Position numbers and translations under genes: made by a program
Shown: piece by piece, positions 1 to 6,112 of the stretch
How the letters are laid out: each line of letters opens with the position of its first letter
Position numbering within the stretch: the first letter of the stretch is position 1
Assembly: GCA_003164305.1 (NCBI GenBank)
Contig: PLSZ01000166.1
Coordinates: 342 to 6,565, forward strand
Origin: Acetobacteraceae bacterium
GTDB lineage: Bacteria > Pseudomonadota > Alphaproteobacteria > Acetobacterales > Acetobacteraceae
Length of the DNA stretch: 6,224 nucleotides
Direction of reading: 5' to 3'
The notes under the pieces: generated by a model
Databases searched by the model: none
Seen by the model: only the letters and a program-made list of their open reading frames with translations
Told to the model about the DNA's origin: nothing

Positions 1-309
1 TACCAGGCCTGCGTGCGCATGGTGCGCGCGGATTATTGCGGCGACGGCATCGGCCGCACCCGGAACGGTACGCCGATCGACCTGTTCGACAACATCGGCA
101 TCCAAAAGGACGAACCGGCCCCGGGCATGACGCTGGAAGCGGCGTTCAGTCCGGAAGGCGCGGTCTGTGTCCGTCATACAAGGTTGCCCGACGTACTGAG
201 CAACGACGCCTTGCGCGAAACCTGCCCGGCTCTGGCGGACCATGTCGGCGACGGCTGCGATGAACAGGCGGCCGGCGCGCTGATCTATGTTCGCTCGTTC
301 GGACGCTGA
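1..309 (+). CDS. ADYC domain-containing protein, C-terminal part (5' end outside window)
   Basis: The frame is open from the first base and reads YQACVRMVRADYCGDG, so the gene starts upstream of the window; the GTG at 13 and ATG at 19 are internal codons. The ADYC motif that names the domain is at 28-39. It is followed by a GTPIDLFDNIGIQ segment, a FSPEGAVCV segment and a cysteine pair in the last third (ETCP and GDGCD). These cysteines suggest an exported, disulfide-bonded protein, but the N-terminus that would show a signal peptide is missing. About 102 codons are visible, ending at TGA 307-309. The ADYC domain has no established biochemical role that I know of, so I assign no function. The family call rests on the motif and the pattern around it. 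The gene runs in the same direction as the globin but is separated from it by 275 bases with strong inverted repeats, so they are probably separate transcripts. Confidence 0.75.
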   Translation, partial: YQACVRMVRADYCGDGIGRTRNGTPIDLFDNIGIQKDEPAPGMTLEAAFSPEGAVCVRHTRLPDVLSNDALRETCPALADHVGDGCDEQAAGALIYVRSFGR

Positions 310-346
310 AGCAGCGCGGCGATTATGACGGCCATCCAGGGCCACG

Positions 347-367
347 CCCGACAATTATCGCGTCGGG
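347..367 (+). terminator. Weak stem-loop after the ADYC gene
   Basis: CCCGAC (347-352) pairs perfectly with GTCGGG (362-367) around a 9-base loop, 37 bases after the ADYC stop codon. No run of T follows, so it is at best a weak or Rho-assisted terminator. The much stronger inverted repeat just downstream could do the same job. Confidence 0.2.
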
Positions 368-403
368 TCAGGTTACCACCCTGGTCATCCCTGGTCCCAC
401 CCC

Positions 404-482
404 CGTCATCCCCGGGCTCGACCCGGGGACCAATTAACGCACGGTGCCTGGATGGGTCCCCGGGTCGAGCCCGGGGATGACG
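404..482. repeat. 28-bp perfect inverted repeat, REP-like intergenic palindrome
   Basis: The arm at 404-431 is the exact reverse complement of the arm at 455-482 (28 of 28 bases), with a 23-base loop at 432-454. Each arm also holds an inner CCCCGGG...CCCGGGG imperfect palindrome. A degenerate half-arm reading GTCATCCCTGGTCCC lies just upstream at 384-398. Palindromes beginning GTCATCCCCGGG are common between genes in alphaproteobacteria, so this is probably one copy of a dispersed family. It may end ADYC transcription or stabilise mRNA ends. As RNA it would form a very stable hairpin, but no T tract follows on either strand to mark a classic intrinsic terminator. Confidence 0.75.
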
Positions 483-494
483 ATAAAGGTCGGT

Positions 495-534
495 TCGTCA
501 GGCGACTCGTCCATTGTTGGTCGTCGCCTGATGA
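495..534 (+). promoter_or_regulatory. Stem-loop upstream of the globin gene
   Basis: Positions 495-506 pair with 523-534 in a 12-bp stem with one G-T wobble (497/532), around a 16-base loop (507-522). It sits 50 bases before the globin ATG and has no T tract. It could be an operator, a structured 5' leader element or a decayed repeat. I could not find a convincing -35/-10 pair to decide whether it is transcribed with the globin gene. Confidence 0.35.
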
Positions 535-570
535 CAACAAAACGATCATCCCGCCTGCACGGGCATCGAC

Positions 571-575
571 AGGAG
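571..575 (+). promoter_or_regulatory. Ribosome binding site of the globin gene
   Basis: AGGAG lies 9 bases before the ATG at 585 and fixes that start. It is the clearest Shine-Dalgarno sequence in the window. Confidence 0.75.
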
Positions 576-584
576 TAGCAAATC

Positions 585-1010
585 ATGACCCCAACCCAGA
601 TCGCTCTGATCCGCGACGGCTTCGATCGGATCGCGCCGGATGCCGAACGAATCGGCCTGTCCTTTTACGATCGCCTGTTCGCCACCGACCCGTCGGCGCG
701 GATGCTGTTCCGTGGCGACATTCGGACCCAGGCCGGCCATCTCATGGCGGCGCTGACCATGGTGGTGCGGTCGCTCGACGATCTTGGCCCGATCCTTGGG
801 AACATTCAGGCGCTCGGCCGGCGCCACGCCGGGTACGGCGTGGAATCGCATCATTTCCTGCTGGTCGGCGCGACCTTGCTCACCATCCTGGACGACGTAC
901 TGGGCGCCGCATTCACGGCCGAGGCGCGCGACGCATGGGCCGAAGCCTATGGCATCCTTTCCGAGGCGATGCTGGCGGCGATGCGGGAGCCGATAGCGGA
1001 CGCGGCGTGA
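585..1010 (+). CDS. Single-domain globin (flavohemoglobin/Vitreoscilla-hemoglobin type)
   Basis: This 141-residue protein has the length of a lone three-over-three bacterial globin. It lacks the FAD/NAD reductase part of Hmp. By hand comparison with Vgb and Hmp, Tyr28 in FYDRLF is the B10 tyrosine that contacts bound ligand, Phe42 in RMLF is the CD1 phenylalanine, Gln49 is at or near the distal E7 position, and His81 in RRHAGYGV is the proximal F8 heme ligand. The end, DAWAEAYGILSEAM, matches the H-helix consensus. Proteins of this class bind O2 and NO in the cytoplasm and may act in NO detoxification or oxygen supply; a dedicated reductase partner is not encoded here. The GRRHAGYGV stretch resembles the HGbI-like subgroup, a weaker call. 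The start is set by AGGAG 9 bases upstream. The gene converges on the MFS gene with 19 bases between stops. No regulator of NO or oxygen response is adjacent, so its exact role is open. Confidence 0.92.
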   Translation: MTPTQIALIRDGFDRIAPDAERIGLSFYDRLFATDPSARMLFRGDIRTQAGHLMAALTMVVRSLDDLGPILGNIQALGRRHAGYGVESHHFLLVGATLLTILDDVLGAAFTAEARDAWAEAYGILSEAMLAAMREPIADAA

Positions 1011-1033
1011 CCGATCCGTCCGGATCGCGTCAT
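1007..1033. terminator. Shared hairpin spanning both convergent stop codons
   Basis: CGATCCG (1012-1018) and CGGATCG (1021-1027) are exact reverse complements. Beyond one bulged C (1028), TGAC (1008-1011) pairs with GTCA (1029-1032), and a G-T pair (1007/1033) can extend the stem. The TGA stop of the globin gene (1008-1010) and the stop of the MFS gene (1030-1032, minus strand) therefore lie opposite each other in one stem of about 11 bp. It could act as a two-way terminator, but neither strand has a T tract and the loop is only TC, so the outermost loop pair would have to open. Confidence 0.4.
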
Positions 1034-2175
1034 CGCACGCCGGCCTCCGATGTGGCGATCCGCCGCAACGGCGCCACCAGTCCCAGCGCCAATCCAGCAA
1101 GCACCGCCATCGCCAGAAACGCCTTGCCGCCGAACCGCGCGTACAACACCCCGGTCACCAGCATCATCACCCCATTCGGCACGCCCTGGCCCAGAGCCGA
1201 GTGCAACGCCTGCGCGGTGGCCGAGCGCGCGGGCGGAATGGTCCGGCTCAGCAACATCATCGCCGCCAGATGCTGCATCGCGAACGTCGCCGCGTGCAGC
1301 AACTGCACCACCGCCAGCACCGGCAGCGGCGGAGCGAAGGCCGTCACCGTCCAGCGCACCACGGCGGCCGAGGCGGCGCAGGCGGTCAGCCCCGACGGCC
1401 CCAGAAACTCCACCAATCGGCGCCCGCGCAGGAACAGCAACACCTCGGCGATGATCCCCTCGGCGAACAACAACCCGATCGTGCCGTCGCCAATGCCCTG
1501 CGACCGCCAGTAAATCGCGGCGAACCCGTAATACGCCGCGTGCGAGCCCTGGATCAGCGCCGTGCACGCCACCGTCAGCCGAAACGCCGGCAACCGGAAC
1601 AACCCCCAGCCGCCGAGCACGTGTGGCGCGGCGGGTGGCGTCGCGGCCTCCGGCAGCAGCCGCGCGAACACCGCCGCGACGGCATAGCCCGCCGCCTGTA
1701 GCCACGGCACCAGCGCCGCCCCGAGATGCGCCAGCACCTGCCCCACGGCGGCGGTCATCACCATGTAGGCGACCGACCCGGCCGAGCGCACCGGCCCGTA
1801 TTCCAGTTTTCCCTCGCGCATCAACGCCAGCGCCAGCGAGTCGGCCAGTGGCCCCAACGCCGAGGCAGCGATGCCCTGCAGCGCCGCCACCATCAGGATC
1901 GGCGTGAAGCCGTGCAAAGGGACGTAACTGAGGCTCATCGCCGTCGCCACGATCGCCGCGACCGTCATCACCGGGCGCCGCCGCCCGACCTGATCCGCCA
2001 GCGTGCCCCAGCCCGGTCCGGACAGCACGCGGAACAGCGAGGCAAAGCCCAGGATCTGGCCGATGGAAGCGGCGCTGAGGCCGCGGTCGGCGAACCACAG
2101 CGGCATGAACGCGCTGACCGCCGTCACGGTGAACACCGCGGCCATGAACTGCCCGACCCGGAAGCCTGGGGTCAT
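1030..2175 (-). CDS. MFS transporter, HcaT-like (MFS_1_like / 3-phenylpropionate permease family)
   Basis: This 381-residue, highly hydrophobic protein has the length and alternating helix pattern of a 12-helix major facilitator, placing it in the inner membrane. The loop after the second helix carries the MFS motif A in the form GTLADQVGRRR (Gly57, Asp61, Arg65). The segment LEYGPVRSAGSVAYM (residues 124-138) and the acidic FAEGIIAEVLLF stretch (237-248) are typical of the HcaT/MFS_1_like branch, whose named member imports 3-phenylpropionate in E. coli. Substrate and direction of transport cannot be read from the sequence. It is the last gene of a minus-strand operon: its ATG follows the sufE stop with one base between (TGA-C-ATG). 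There is no good Shine-Dalgarno sequence, so translation is probably coupled to sufE. The neighbouring decarboxylase-like hydrolase makes an aromatic or carboxylate substrate an attractive guess, not a demonstrated one. Confidence 0.85.
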   Translation of the reverse strand: MTPGFRVGQFMAAVFTVTAVSAFMPLWFADRGLSAASIGQILGFASLFRVLSGPGWGTLADQVGRRRPVMTVAAIVATAMSLSYVPLHGFTPILMVAALQGIAASALGPLADSLALALMREGKLEYGPVRSAGSVAYMVMTAAVGQVLAHLGAALVPWLQAAGYAVAAVFARLLPEAATPPAAPHVLGGWGLFRLPAFRLTVACTALIQGSHAAYYGFAAIYWRSQGIGDGTIGLLFAEGIIAEVLLFLRGRRLVEFLGPSGLTACAASAAVVRWTVTAFAPPLPVLAVVQLLHAATFAMQHLAAMMLLSRTIPPARSATAQALHSALGQGVPNGVMMLVTGVLYARFGGKAFLAMAVLAGLALGLVAPLRRIATSEAGVR

Positions 2176-2176
2176 G

Positions 2177-2620
2177 TCAACCGGCGCGGTGCAGCGCCGC
2201 GATCTCCCGCACCTTGCGCGCCATCGCCGCGATCCCGTTGCCGCGATTGGTCGACAGCGCCTCCAGCAGCCCGAGGTCTTTCAGAAACACCGGGTCGGTA
2301 TCGATGATTTCCTCCGGCGAGCGGCCGGAATAGACGCGCAACAATAGTGCGATCAGCCCCGAAACGATCGCCGCGTCCGAGGCGCCCGCGAAGAACAACG
2401 ACCCGTCGCGAAACACCGCCTCCATCCACACCCGGCTCTGACAGCCGGGCACGCGGTGCGAGTCATTGGCCCATTCCTCGGGGAACGGCGGCAGCTTGCG
2501 GCCCATTTCGATGATGAACTGATACCGGTCCATCCAATCATCGAACAGCTCCAGGTCCTCGGCGATCACGGCGATGGCCGCTTTGGCCGACGGTTCCTCG
2601 GGCAGCAGAAACGGGTCCAT
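2177..2620 (-). CDS. sufE: SufE family cysteine desulfuration protein
   Basis: The 147-residue product fits the SufE family throughout. It has a helical start with FDDWMDRYQFIIEMGRKLPPFPEEW (residues 26-50), the active-site loop HRVPGCQSRVWM with Cys60, a middle helix ALLLRVYSGRSPEEI, and the closing LSTNRGNGIAAMARKVREIA. In the known system SufE takes persulfide sulfur from the cysteine desulfurase SufS onto this cysteine and passes it on for Fe-S cluster assembly in the cytoplasm. Cys60 corresponds to the catalytic cysteine of E. coli SufE. No sufS, sufB, sufC or sufD is in view; stand-alone sufE is usual in many alphaproteobacteria. Its ATG directly abuts the stop of the upstream hydrolase (TGA-ATG, no gap), and its own stop is one base from the MFS start, so all three are likely translated in a coupled way. 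There is no separate strong ribosome binding site. Confidence 0.93.
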   Translation of the reverse strand: MDPFLLPEEPSAKAAIAVIAEDLELFDDWMDRYQFIIEMGRKLPPFPEEWANDSHRVPGCQSRVWMEAVFRDGSLFFAGASDAAIVSGLIALLLRVYSGRSPEEIIDTDPVFLKDLGLLEALSTNRGNGIAAMARKVREIAALHRAG

Positions 2621-3580
2621 TCAGAGCTTCAGCAAACGTTTGGCGTTGCCGCTGGCGATTTTCGCCCGGTCGTCGGCGCTGAACGGAATCCGATGCAGCC
2701 ATTCCGTCGCCGGCTGGTTCGGCGCGAACGGCCAGTCGACCGAGAACAGGATGTGATCGACCCCCAGTTCCTGCACGCACAGCAACAACGCCGGGTCGGA
2801 CCAAAAGCCGCTGGTGGTGACATAAAAATGCTCGCTGAACACTTCCCGGAATCCGCGACCACTTTGGTTGTCGCGCGCCATCGTCATGTTAATGCGCCAT
2901 TGCAGGAACGGCAGACCCTCGCCCAGATGTCCGAATATCACTTTAAGCCGAGGGTATTTATCGAACACGCCCGACAGCACCAGCCGCAGCCCCTGAGTCG
3001 CCGTTTCCACCGTAAAACCCCAGGCGGCGCGTAGGATGATCGGATACTTCTCGATATACTCTTTGTAGTAAGCCTCGATCACCGCCGGCGACGGCACCGC
3101 CGGATGAAAATAAATCGGCACGTCCAACGCCTCGGCGCGTTCGAAGATCGGCCAGAAGAACGGTTCGTCATGAAAACGGCCATTGGTCAGCCCGTGGATC
3201 ATCGCGCCCTTGAAACCGAGCTTCGTCACCGCGCGTTCCAACTCGTCCGCCGCCGCCTTCGGATCCGGCGTGGCGATCGTCGCGAAGCCGCCGAAACGTG
3301 TGGGATGCAAACCGATCGCCGCGTGCAACCGGTCGTTCACCAGCGGCGCCATGCGCACCGCGCTCTCCACGTCCAGTTTCTGTACCGACGGCGCGGAATG
3401 CGAGATGACCTGAAAGTCGATCCCCGCCGCGTCCATTTCCTTCAGCCGCGTATCGCCAAAGCTCTCCAGCCGCTCGCGCACATGCGCCGCCGCGTTGGCA
3501 TCCAGCGGGGCGTACAGCGCGCCGAGTTCCGGATCCTGGAAGTGTTCTTCCAGCGCGATGACGTAAGGTCGTTCAGCCAT
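2621..3580 (-). CDS. Amidohydrolase_2 family protein, resorcylate/ACMS decarboxylase-like
   Basis: With the start at 3580 the product is 319 residues, about the usual length of the Amidohydro_2 (PF04909) metal-dependent decarboxylases and hydrolases. Conserved points in order are ALEEHF with Glu11 and His13 (first metal ligands), PIYFHP with His159 (metal ligand), FGHLGEGLPF with His218 and Glu221 (active-site pair), and ILFSVDWPF with Asp282 (metal ligand). This E-x-H, H, H-x-x-E, D set is what gamma-resorcylate and related non-oxidative aromatic acid decarboxylases use. A decarboxylase or hydrolase acting on a carboxylated aromatic is therefore the best class call; the substrate is unknown. 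An in-frame ATG at 3619 would add 13 residues, but GGAAAGG (3590-3596) lies 9 bases before the 3580 ATG, and family members begin close to the ALEEHF strand. It is the first gene of the operon, directly abutting sufE and divergent from the kinase. Confidence 0.88.
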   Translation of the reverse strand: MAERPYVIALEEHFQDPELGALYAPLDANAAAHVRERLESFGDTRLKEMDAAGIDFQVISHSAPSVQKLDVESAVRMAPLVNDRLHAAIGLHPTRFGGFATIATPDPKAAADELERAVTKLGFKGAMIHGLTNGRFHDEPFFWPIFERAEALDVPIYFHPAVPSPAVIEAYYKEYIEKYPIILRAAWGFTVETATQGLRLVLSGVFDKYPRLKVIFGHLGEGLPFLQWRINMTMARDNQSGRGFREVFSEHFYVTTSGFWSDPALLLCVQELGVDHILFSVDWPFAPNQPATEWLHRIPFSADDRAKIASGNAKRLLKL

Positions 3581-3589
3581 GGTTGAAGG

Positions 3590-3596
3590 CCTTTCC
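3590..3596 (-). promoter_or_regulatory. Ribosome binding site deciding the amidohydrolase start
   Basis: On the minus strand GGAAAGG ends 9 bases before the ATG at 3580-3578. It lies inside the 13-codon extension that the upstream ATG at 3619 would give, which favours the shorter protein. Confidence 0.55.
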
Positions 3597-3620
3597 GTTC
3601 CTGGTCCGGGTTGTGGCATG

Positions 3621-3686
3621 GGGACCCGGTCCTGTCACCTCGCGACCGGAGTGCCTCCGGTCAGGGTCCCAGCCCAGGGATCCTGA
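3621..3686. promoter_or_regulatory. Nested and mutually exclusive inverted repeats in the divergent intergenic region
   Basis: Three pairings share this stretch. GACCGGAG (3644-3651) and CTCCGGTC (3655-3662) form a perfect 8-bp stem with a TGC loop. GGGACCC (3621-3627) and GGGTCCC (3664-3670) can enclose it. Alternatively, 3661-3670 pairs with 3677-3686 in a 10-bp stem (one G-T) with loop AGCCCA, which excludes the other two. The region lies between the divergent amidohydrolase operon and the kinase gene, so it could be a set of operator palindromes or a switching leader of the operon mRNA. No T tract follows. Confidence 0.4.
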
Positions 3687-3700
3687 TCGCGCCACGTCTT

Positions 3701-3709
3701 TGATATGAT
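3701..3709 (+). promoter_or_regulatory. Possible extended -10 promoter element for the kinase gene
   Basis: TGATATGAT reads as an extended -10 (TG-n-TATGAT, five of six to TATAAT) and would start a transcript near 3716, about 27 bases before the kinase ATG. The -35 position (3681-3686, TCCTGA at a 17-base spacing) is a poor match, so this is only a candidate. Confidence 0.3.
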
Positions 3710-3742
3710 TGACTTTCGACATCCAAAATCCGACCATGAATC

Positions 3743-6010
3743 ATGTCATCGCCTAAGAACCTCAATATTGTATCGCACCGGATCGGCCCAGGAACACTCA
3801 GTGCCTATTTGTTGGCGCCGGTGTTCGTCGCCATCGCGGTGGCGCCATGCCTGGCGATCGCGCCCTTGCCGGCGGGCGTACCTCTGGCGCTGCTGTTTCT
3901 CGCGGTCATCGCGACCGCGATGGTTTGCGGCATCGGCGCGGGATTTTTCTCGCTCGCCATCAGTTTGCCGTGTGCATGGTATTTCGACCCGGGACCAGGG
4001 TTTTCGTTCCGCTGGGACAGCATTTACCGGGCGTACGACCTGGGCCTGTTGGCCATCGCCGCGAGCGTGATGATCCTGGCCATCGGGTTCACGCGAAAGG
4101 CGGTGGCGCGCTTTCGCGGCGGCATCCAATCGTTGAAGGAGGTTTTTGAGGCTCACCCCGACGCGATCCTCCTGACCGACGCGCGCGGACGGATCACCGA
4201 CGCTAATCCACGCGTGGCGGATATGTTCGGCAAACCGAAGCTGGCGCTGATCGGAACTCCGGTCGAAGCGCTTTTCCCGTCACGTCTGGGCGCGCGTGTC
4301 GCCTTGCTGCTCGCGTCGCCCAAGGCCGAATTCAAAGACCTGCTCGCTTTGCGTATCGATGCCTCGGAATTCCCGGTCGATGTCCTGATCGCCTCCGTCA
4401 CCACCGACGGTCTGGTCCAGACCGTCGTCACGATCCGCGAACGCGAGGCCTTTGGTCAGGCGCTGGCGGACAGCCGACAACAGCGCACGGGCTTCGAGAA
4501 CCGTCCGTTTGGCGACGGTGAAGCGCGGGTATGGGCCGACGCTTTCACGCATGCCGCGGTGGGCCTCACCATCACCGATCCGAAATCCCGCTCATTGAGA
4601 TTCGTTAACAAAGTCTGGGCTGAGATGCACGGCTGGGAACCGCACGAAGTGGCCGGCATGCCGACGTCGATGTTTTTTCCGGAGGACGAAATGCCGCGGG
4701 TCGCCTCGCTCTACGCCGAGGCGGATCGAACGGGCCATGTGACGTTCGATGTGCGGCGGCGGCGGAAGGACGGCTCGACCTTTCTCGCGGCGTTCGATGT
4801 GGTCACGGTGCACGATGCCAAGGGCCATCCACTCTATCGTGTCGCCACCTCACGCGACATCACCGCCAGCAAACAAGCCGAGGAAGTGCTGCGGCACGCG
4901 ACCAAGATGGAAGCGATCGGCGGCCTGACCGGCGGCATGGCGCATGATTTCAACAACCTTCTGGGCGCCATTATCCTGAGCCTGGATTTCGTTCAGACGG
5001 AAATGGCCGACACCGACCACCTGAAACCGTTCGTCCTGGAGGCCAAGAGCGCCGCCGAGAGCGGGGCGGACCTGATCCGGAATCTGCTGGCGTTCGCGCG
5101 CCGCCAGGCCCTGCATCCCACCCGGATCGATGTCAACGAGCAGGTCTCCGGCATGCACCGTTTGTTGTCGCGGGTATTGGGTGAGGAAATCGCGATCGTG
5201 CTGAAAACCGCGCCGGATCTGTGGCCAGTTATCGCGGACCGTTCGCAACTTGAAACGTGCCTGTTCAATCTGGCGACGAACGCGCGCGACGCCATGCCGA
5301 GAGGCGGCAGCCTGACGATCGCGACCAGCAATCAAAATCTGGATGACGATTACGCACGGCAGAACCCTTCGGTGACGCCGGGCGATTACGTCATGATAGC
5401 GGTGTCCGACACCGGAACCGGAATGACTCCGGACATCATGGCGAAGATTTTTGAGCCGTTCTTCACGACGAAACCGCCCGGAAAAGGAACAGGGCTGGGT
5501 CTGTCAACGGTATACGGGATCGTGCAGCAATACGGAGGGCAGATTTCGGTTGAGAGCCAACCGGGAGAAGGCACGACGTTTCGGATCTATTTCCCACGTG
5601 CGAATGCGGCGGCGCCAGGCCCAATTGCAGGAGCTGCCGGGCAGGCCTTTCGCGGCACCGAGACGATCTTGGTTGCGGAGGACGACGAACTGGTCCGGCC
5701 GCTGGTGTGCAAGATCCTGGAGGACAGTGGCTATCGCGTAATGTCGGCACGTACGGGAGAACTCGCCTGCGATCTGGTGCGCCAGGCGAACGTGCCGGTC
5801 GCCCTCTTAGTCACGGATGTGGCAATGCCCGGAATGAGTGGGTACGACCTGGCTCAGAAACTGAAACTGGCGCAGGCCGGAGTAAAAGTTCTGTTCATAT
5901 CGGGAAATGACGAGAATGCCGAGGCTTTGGGCGGCGCTTTCCTCAAGAAGCCGTTCACGCCAGACGGATTGTCCAGTACGGTTCGAACGATCCTCGGCGC
6001 CACGGAATAA
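3743..6010 (+). CDS. Membrane-bound hybrid sensor histidine kinase (DUF4118-like, PAS-PAS-HisKA-HATPase-REC)
   Basis: The product has 755 residues. An N-terminal block of about four hydrophobic helices (roughly 20-41, 44-60, 61-80 and 97-117) resembles the DUF4118 sensor module. A first PAS domain follows at about 128-235 and a second with a PAC end (RRRKDGSTF...SRDITASKQAE) at about 264-382. The dimerisation domain has its H-box at GGMAHDFNN with phospho-acceptor His401. The ATPase domain shows the N-box (Asn509, Asn513), G1 motif SDTGTGM (Asp556), F-box EPFFTTK (571-577) and G2 motif GTGLGLS (582-588). The receiver at about 641-752 has the acidic pocket EDD (646-648), phospho-acceptor Asp692, Ser720 and Lys736-Pro737. 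All key residues are present, so it should autophosphorylate and pass phosphate to its own receiver. No HPt protein or response regulator lies nearby, so target and signal are unknown. No Shine-Dalgarno sequence precedes the chosen ATG, so the start is uncertain by some codons. Confidence 0.92.
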   Translation: MSSPKNLNIVSHRIGPGTLSAYLLAPVFVAIAVAPCLAIAPLPAGVPLALLFLAVIATAMVCGIGAGFFSLAISLPCAWYFDPGPGFSFRWDSIYRAYDLGLLAIAASVMILAIGFTRKAVARFRGGIQSLKEVFEAHPDAILLTDARGRITDANPRVADMFGKPKLALIGTPVEALFPSRLGARVALLLASPKAEFKDLLALRIDASEFPVDVLIASVTTDGLVQTVVTIREREAFGQALADSRQQRTGFENRPFGDGEARVWADAFTHAAVGLTITDPKSRSLRFVNKVWAEMHGWEPHEVAGMPTSMFFPEDEMPRVASLYAEADRTGHVTFDVRRRRKDGSTFLAAFDVVTVHDAKGHPLYRVATSRDITASKQAEEVLRHATKMEAIGGLTGGMAHDFNNLLGAIILSLDFVQTEMADTDHLKPFVLEAKSAAESGADLIRNLLAFARRQALHPTRIDVNEQVSGMHRLLSRVLGEEIAIVLKTAPDLWPVIADRSQLETCLFNLATNARDAMPRGGSLTIATSNQNLDDDYARQNPSVTPGDYVMIAVSDTGTGMTPDIMAKIFEPFFTTKPPGKGTGLGLSTVYGIVQQYGGQISVESQPGEGTTFRIYFPRANAAAPGPIAGAAGQAFRGTETILVAEDDELVRPLVCKILEDSGYRVMSARTGELACDLVRQANVPVALLVTDVAMPGMSGYDLAQKLKLAQAGVKVLFISGNDENAEALGGAFLKKPFTPDGLSSTVRTILGATE

Positions 6011-6034
6011 TCGACGGCCTGGAGACGCGAACAG

Positions 6035-6112
6035 ATGGAAGTGCGCAACCCATTCATCCTACGCCCGGCCAATCGCCTCTCCACACCTGAGCCTGTTAGC
6101 ATAATCGATTGA
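6035..6112 (+). CDS. Possible 25-codon leader ORF upstream of the glycosyltransferase
   Basis: ATG at 6035 follows GGAG (6021-6024) by 10 bases and opens a 25-residue frame beginning MEVRNPFILRP and ending PEPVSIID before TGA at 6110-6112. The stop overlaps the likely TTG start of the glycosyltransferase (TTGA), a layout seen in translational coupling. The peptide matches no family I know. It may be a leader, part of a frameshifted glycosyltransferase start, or chance. Confidence 0.25.
   Translation: MEVRNPFILRPANRLSTPEPVSIID

Noticed and set aside
404..482. CRISPR repeat or intrinsic terminator
   Set aside because: There are only two inverted arms, with no direct-repeat and spacer array, and no T tract follows on either strand. 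A dispersed intergenic palindrome fits better.
452..1513. 353-codon plus-strand open frame across the globin and the end of the MFS gene
   Set aside because: It is rich in Arg, Pro and Ser with no family pattern, and it covers two well-supported genes in other frames. It is a high-GC shadow frame.
947..2098. 383-codon minus-strand open frame inside the MFS gene
   Set aside because: It is composed mostly of Gly, Ala and Arg runs. The alternative frame at 1030-2175 has clear membrane helices and MFS motifs.
3104..3586. 160-codon plus-strand frame antisense to the amidohydrolase
   Set aside because: Its Arg- and His-rich composition and lack of motifs mark it as the antisense shadow of a conserved enzyme.
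3617..3619. Upstream ATG as the amidohydrolase start
   Set aside because: The added 13 residues (MPQPGPGTERPST) are not family-like, and the Shine-Dalgarno sequence for the 3580 ATG lies within that extension.
3620..3742. Promoter for the amidohydrolase operon on the minus strand
   Set aside because: TTGGAT followed by TATCAA at a 15-base spacing is visible near 3705-3726, but both spacing and match are too poor to call.
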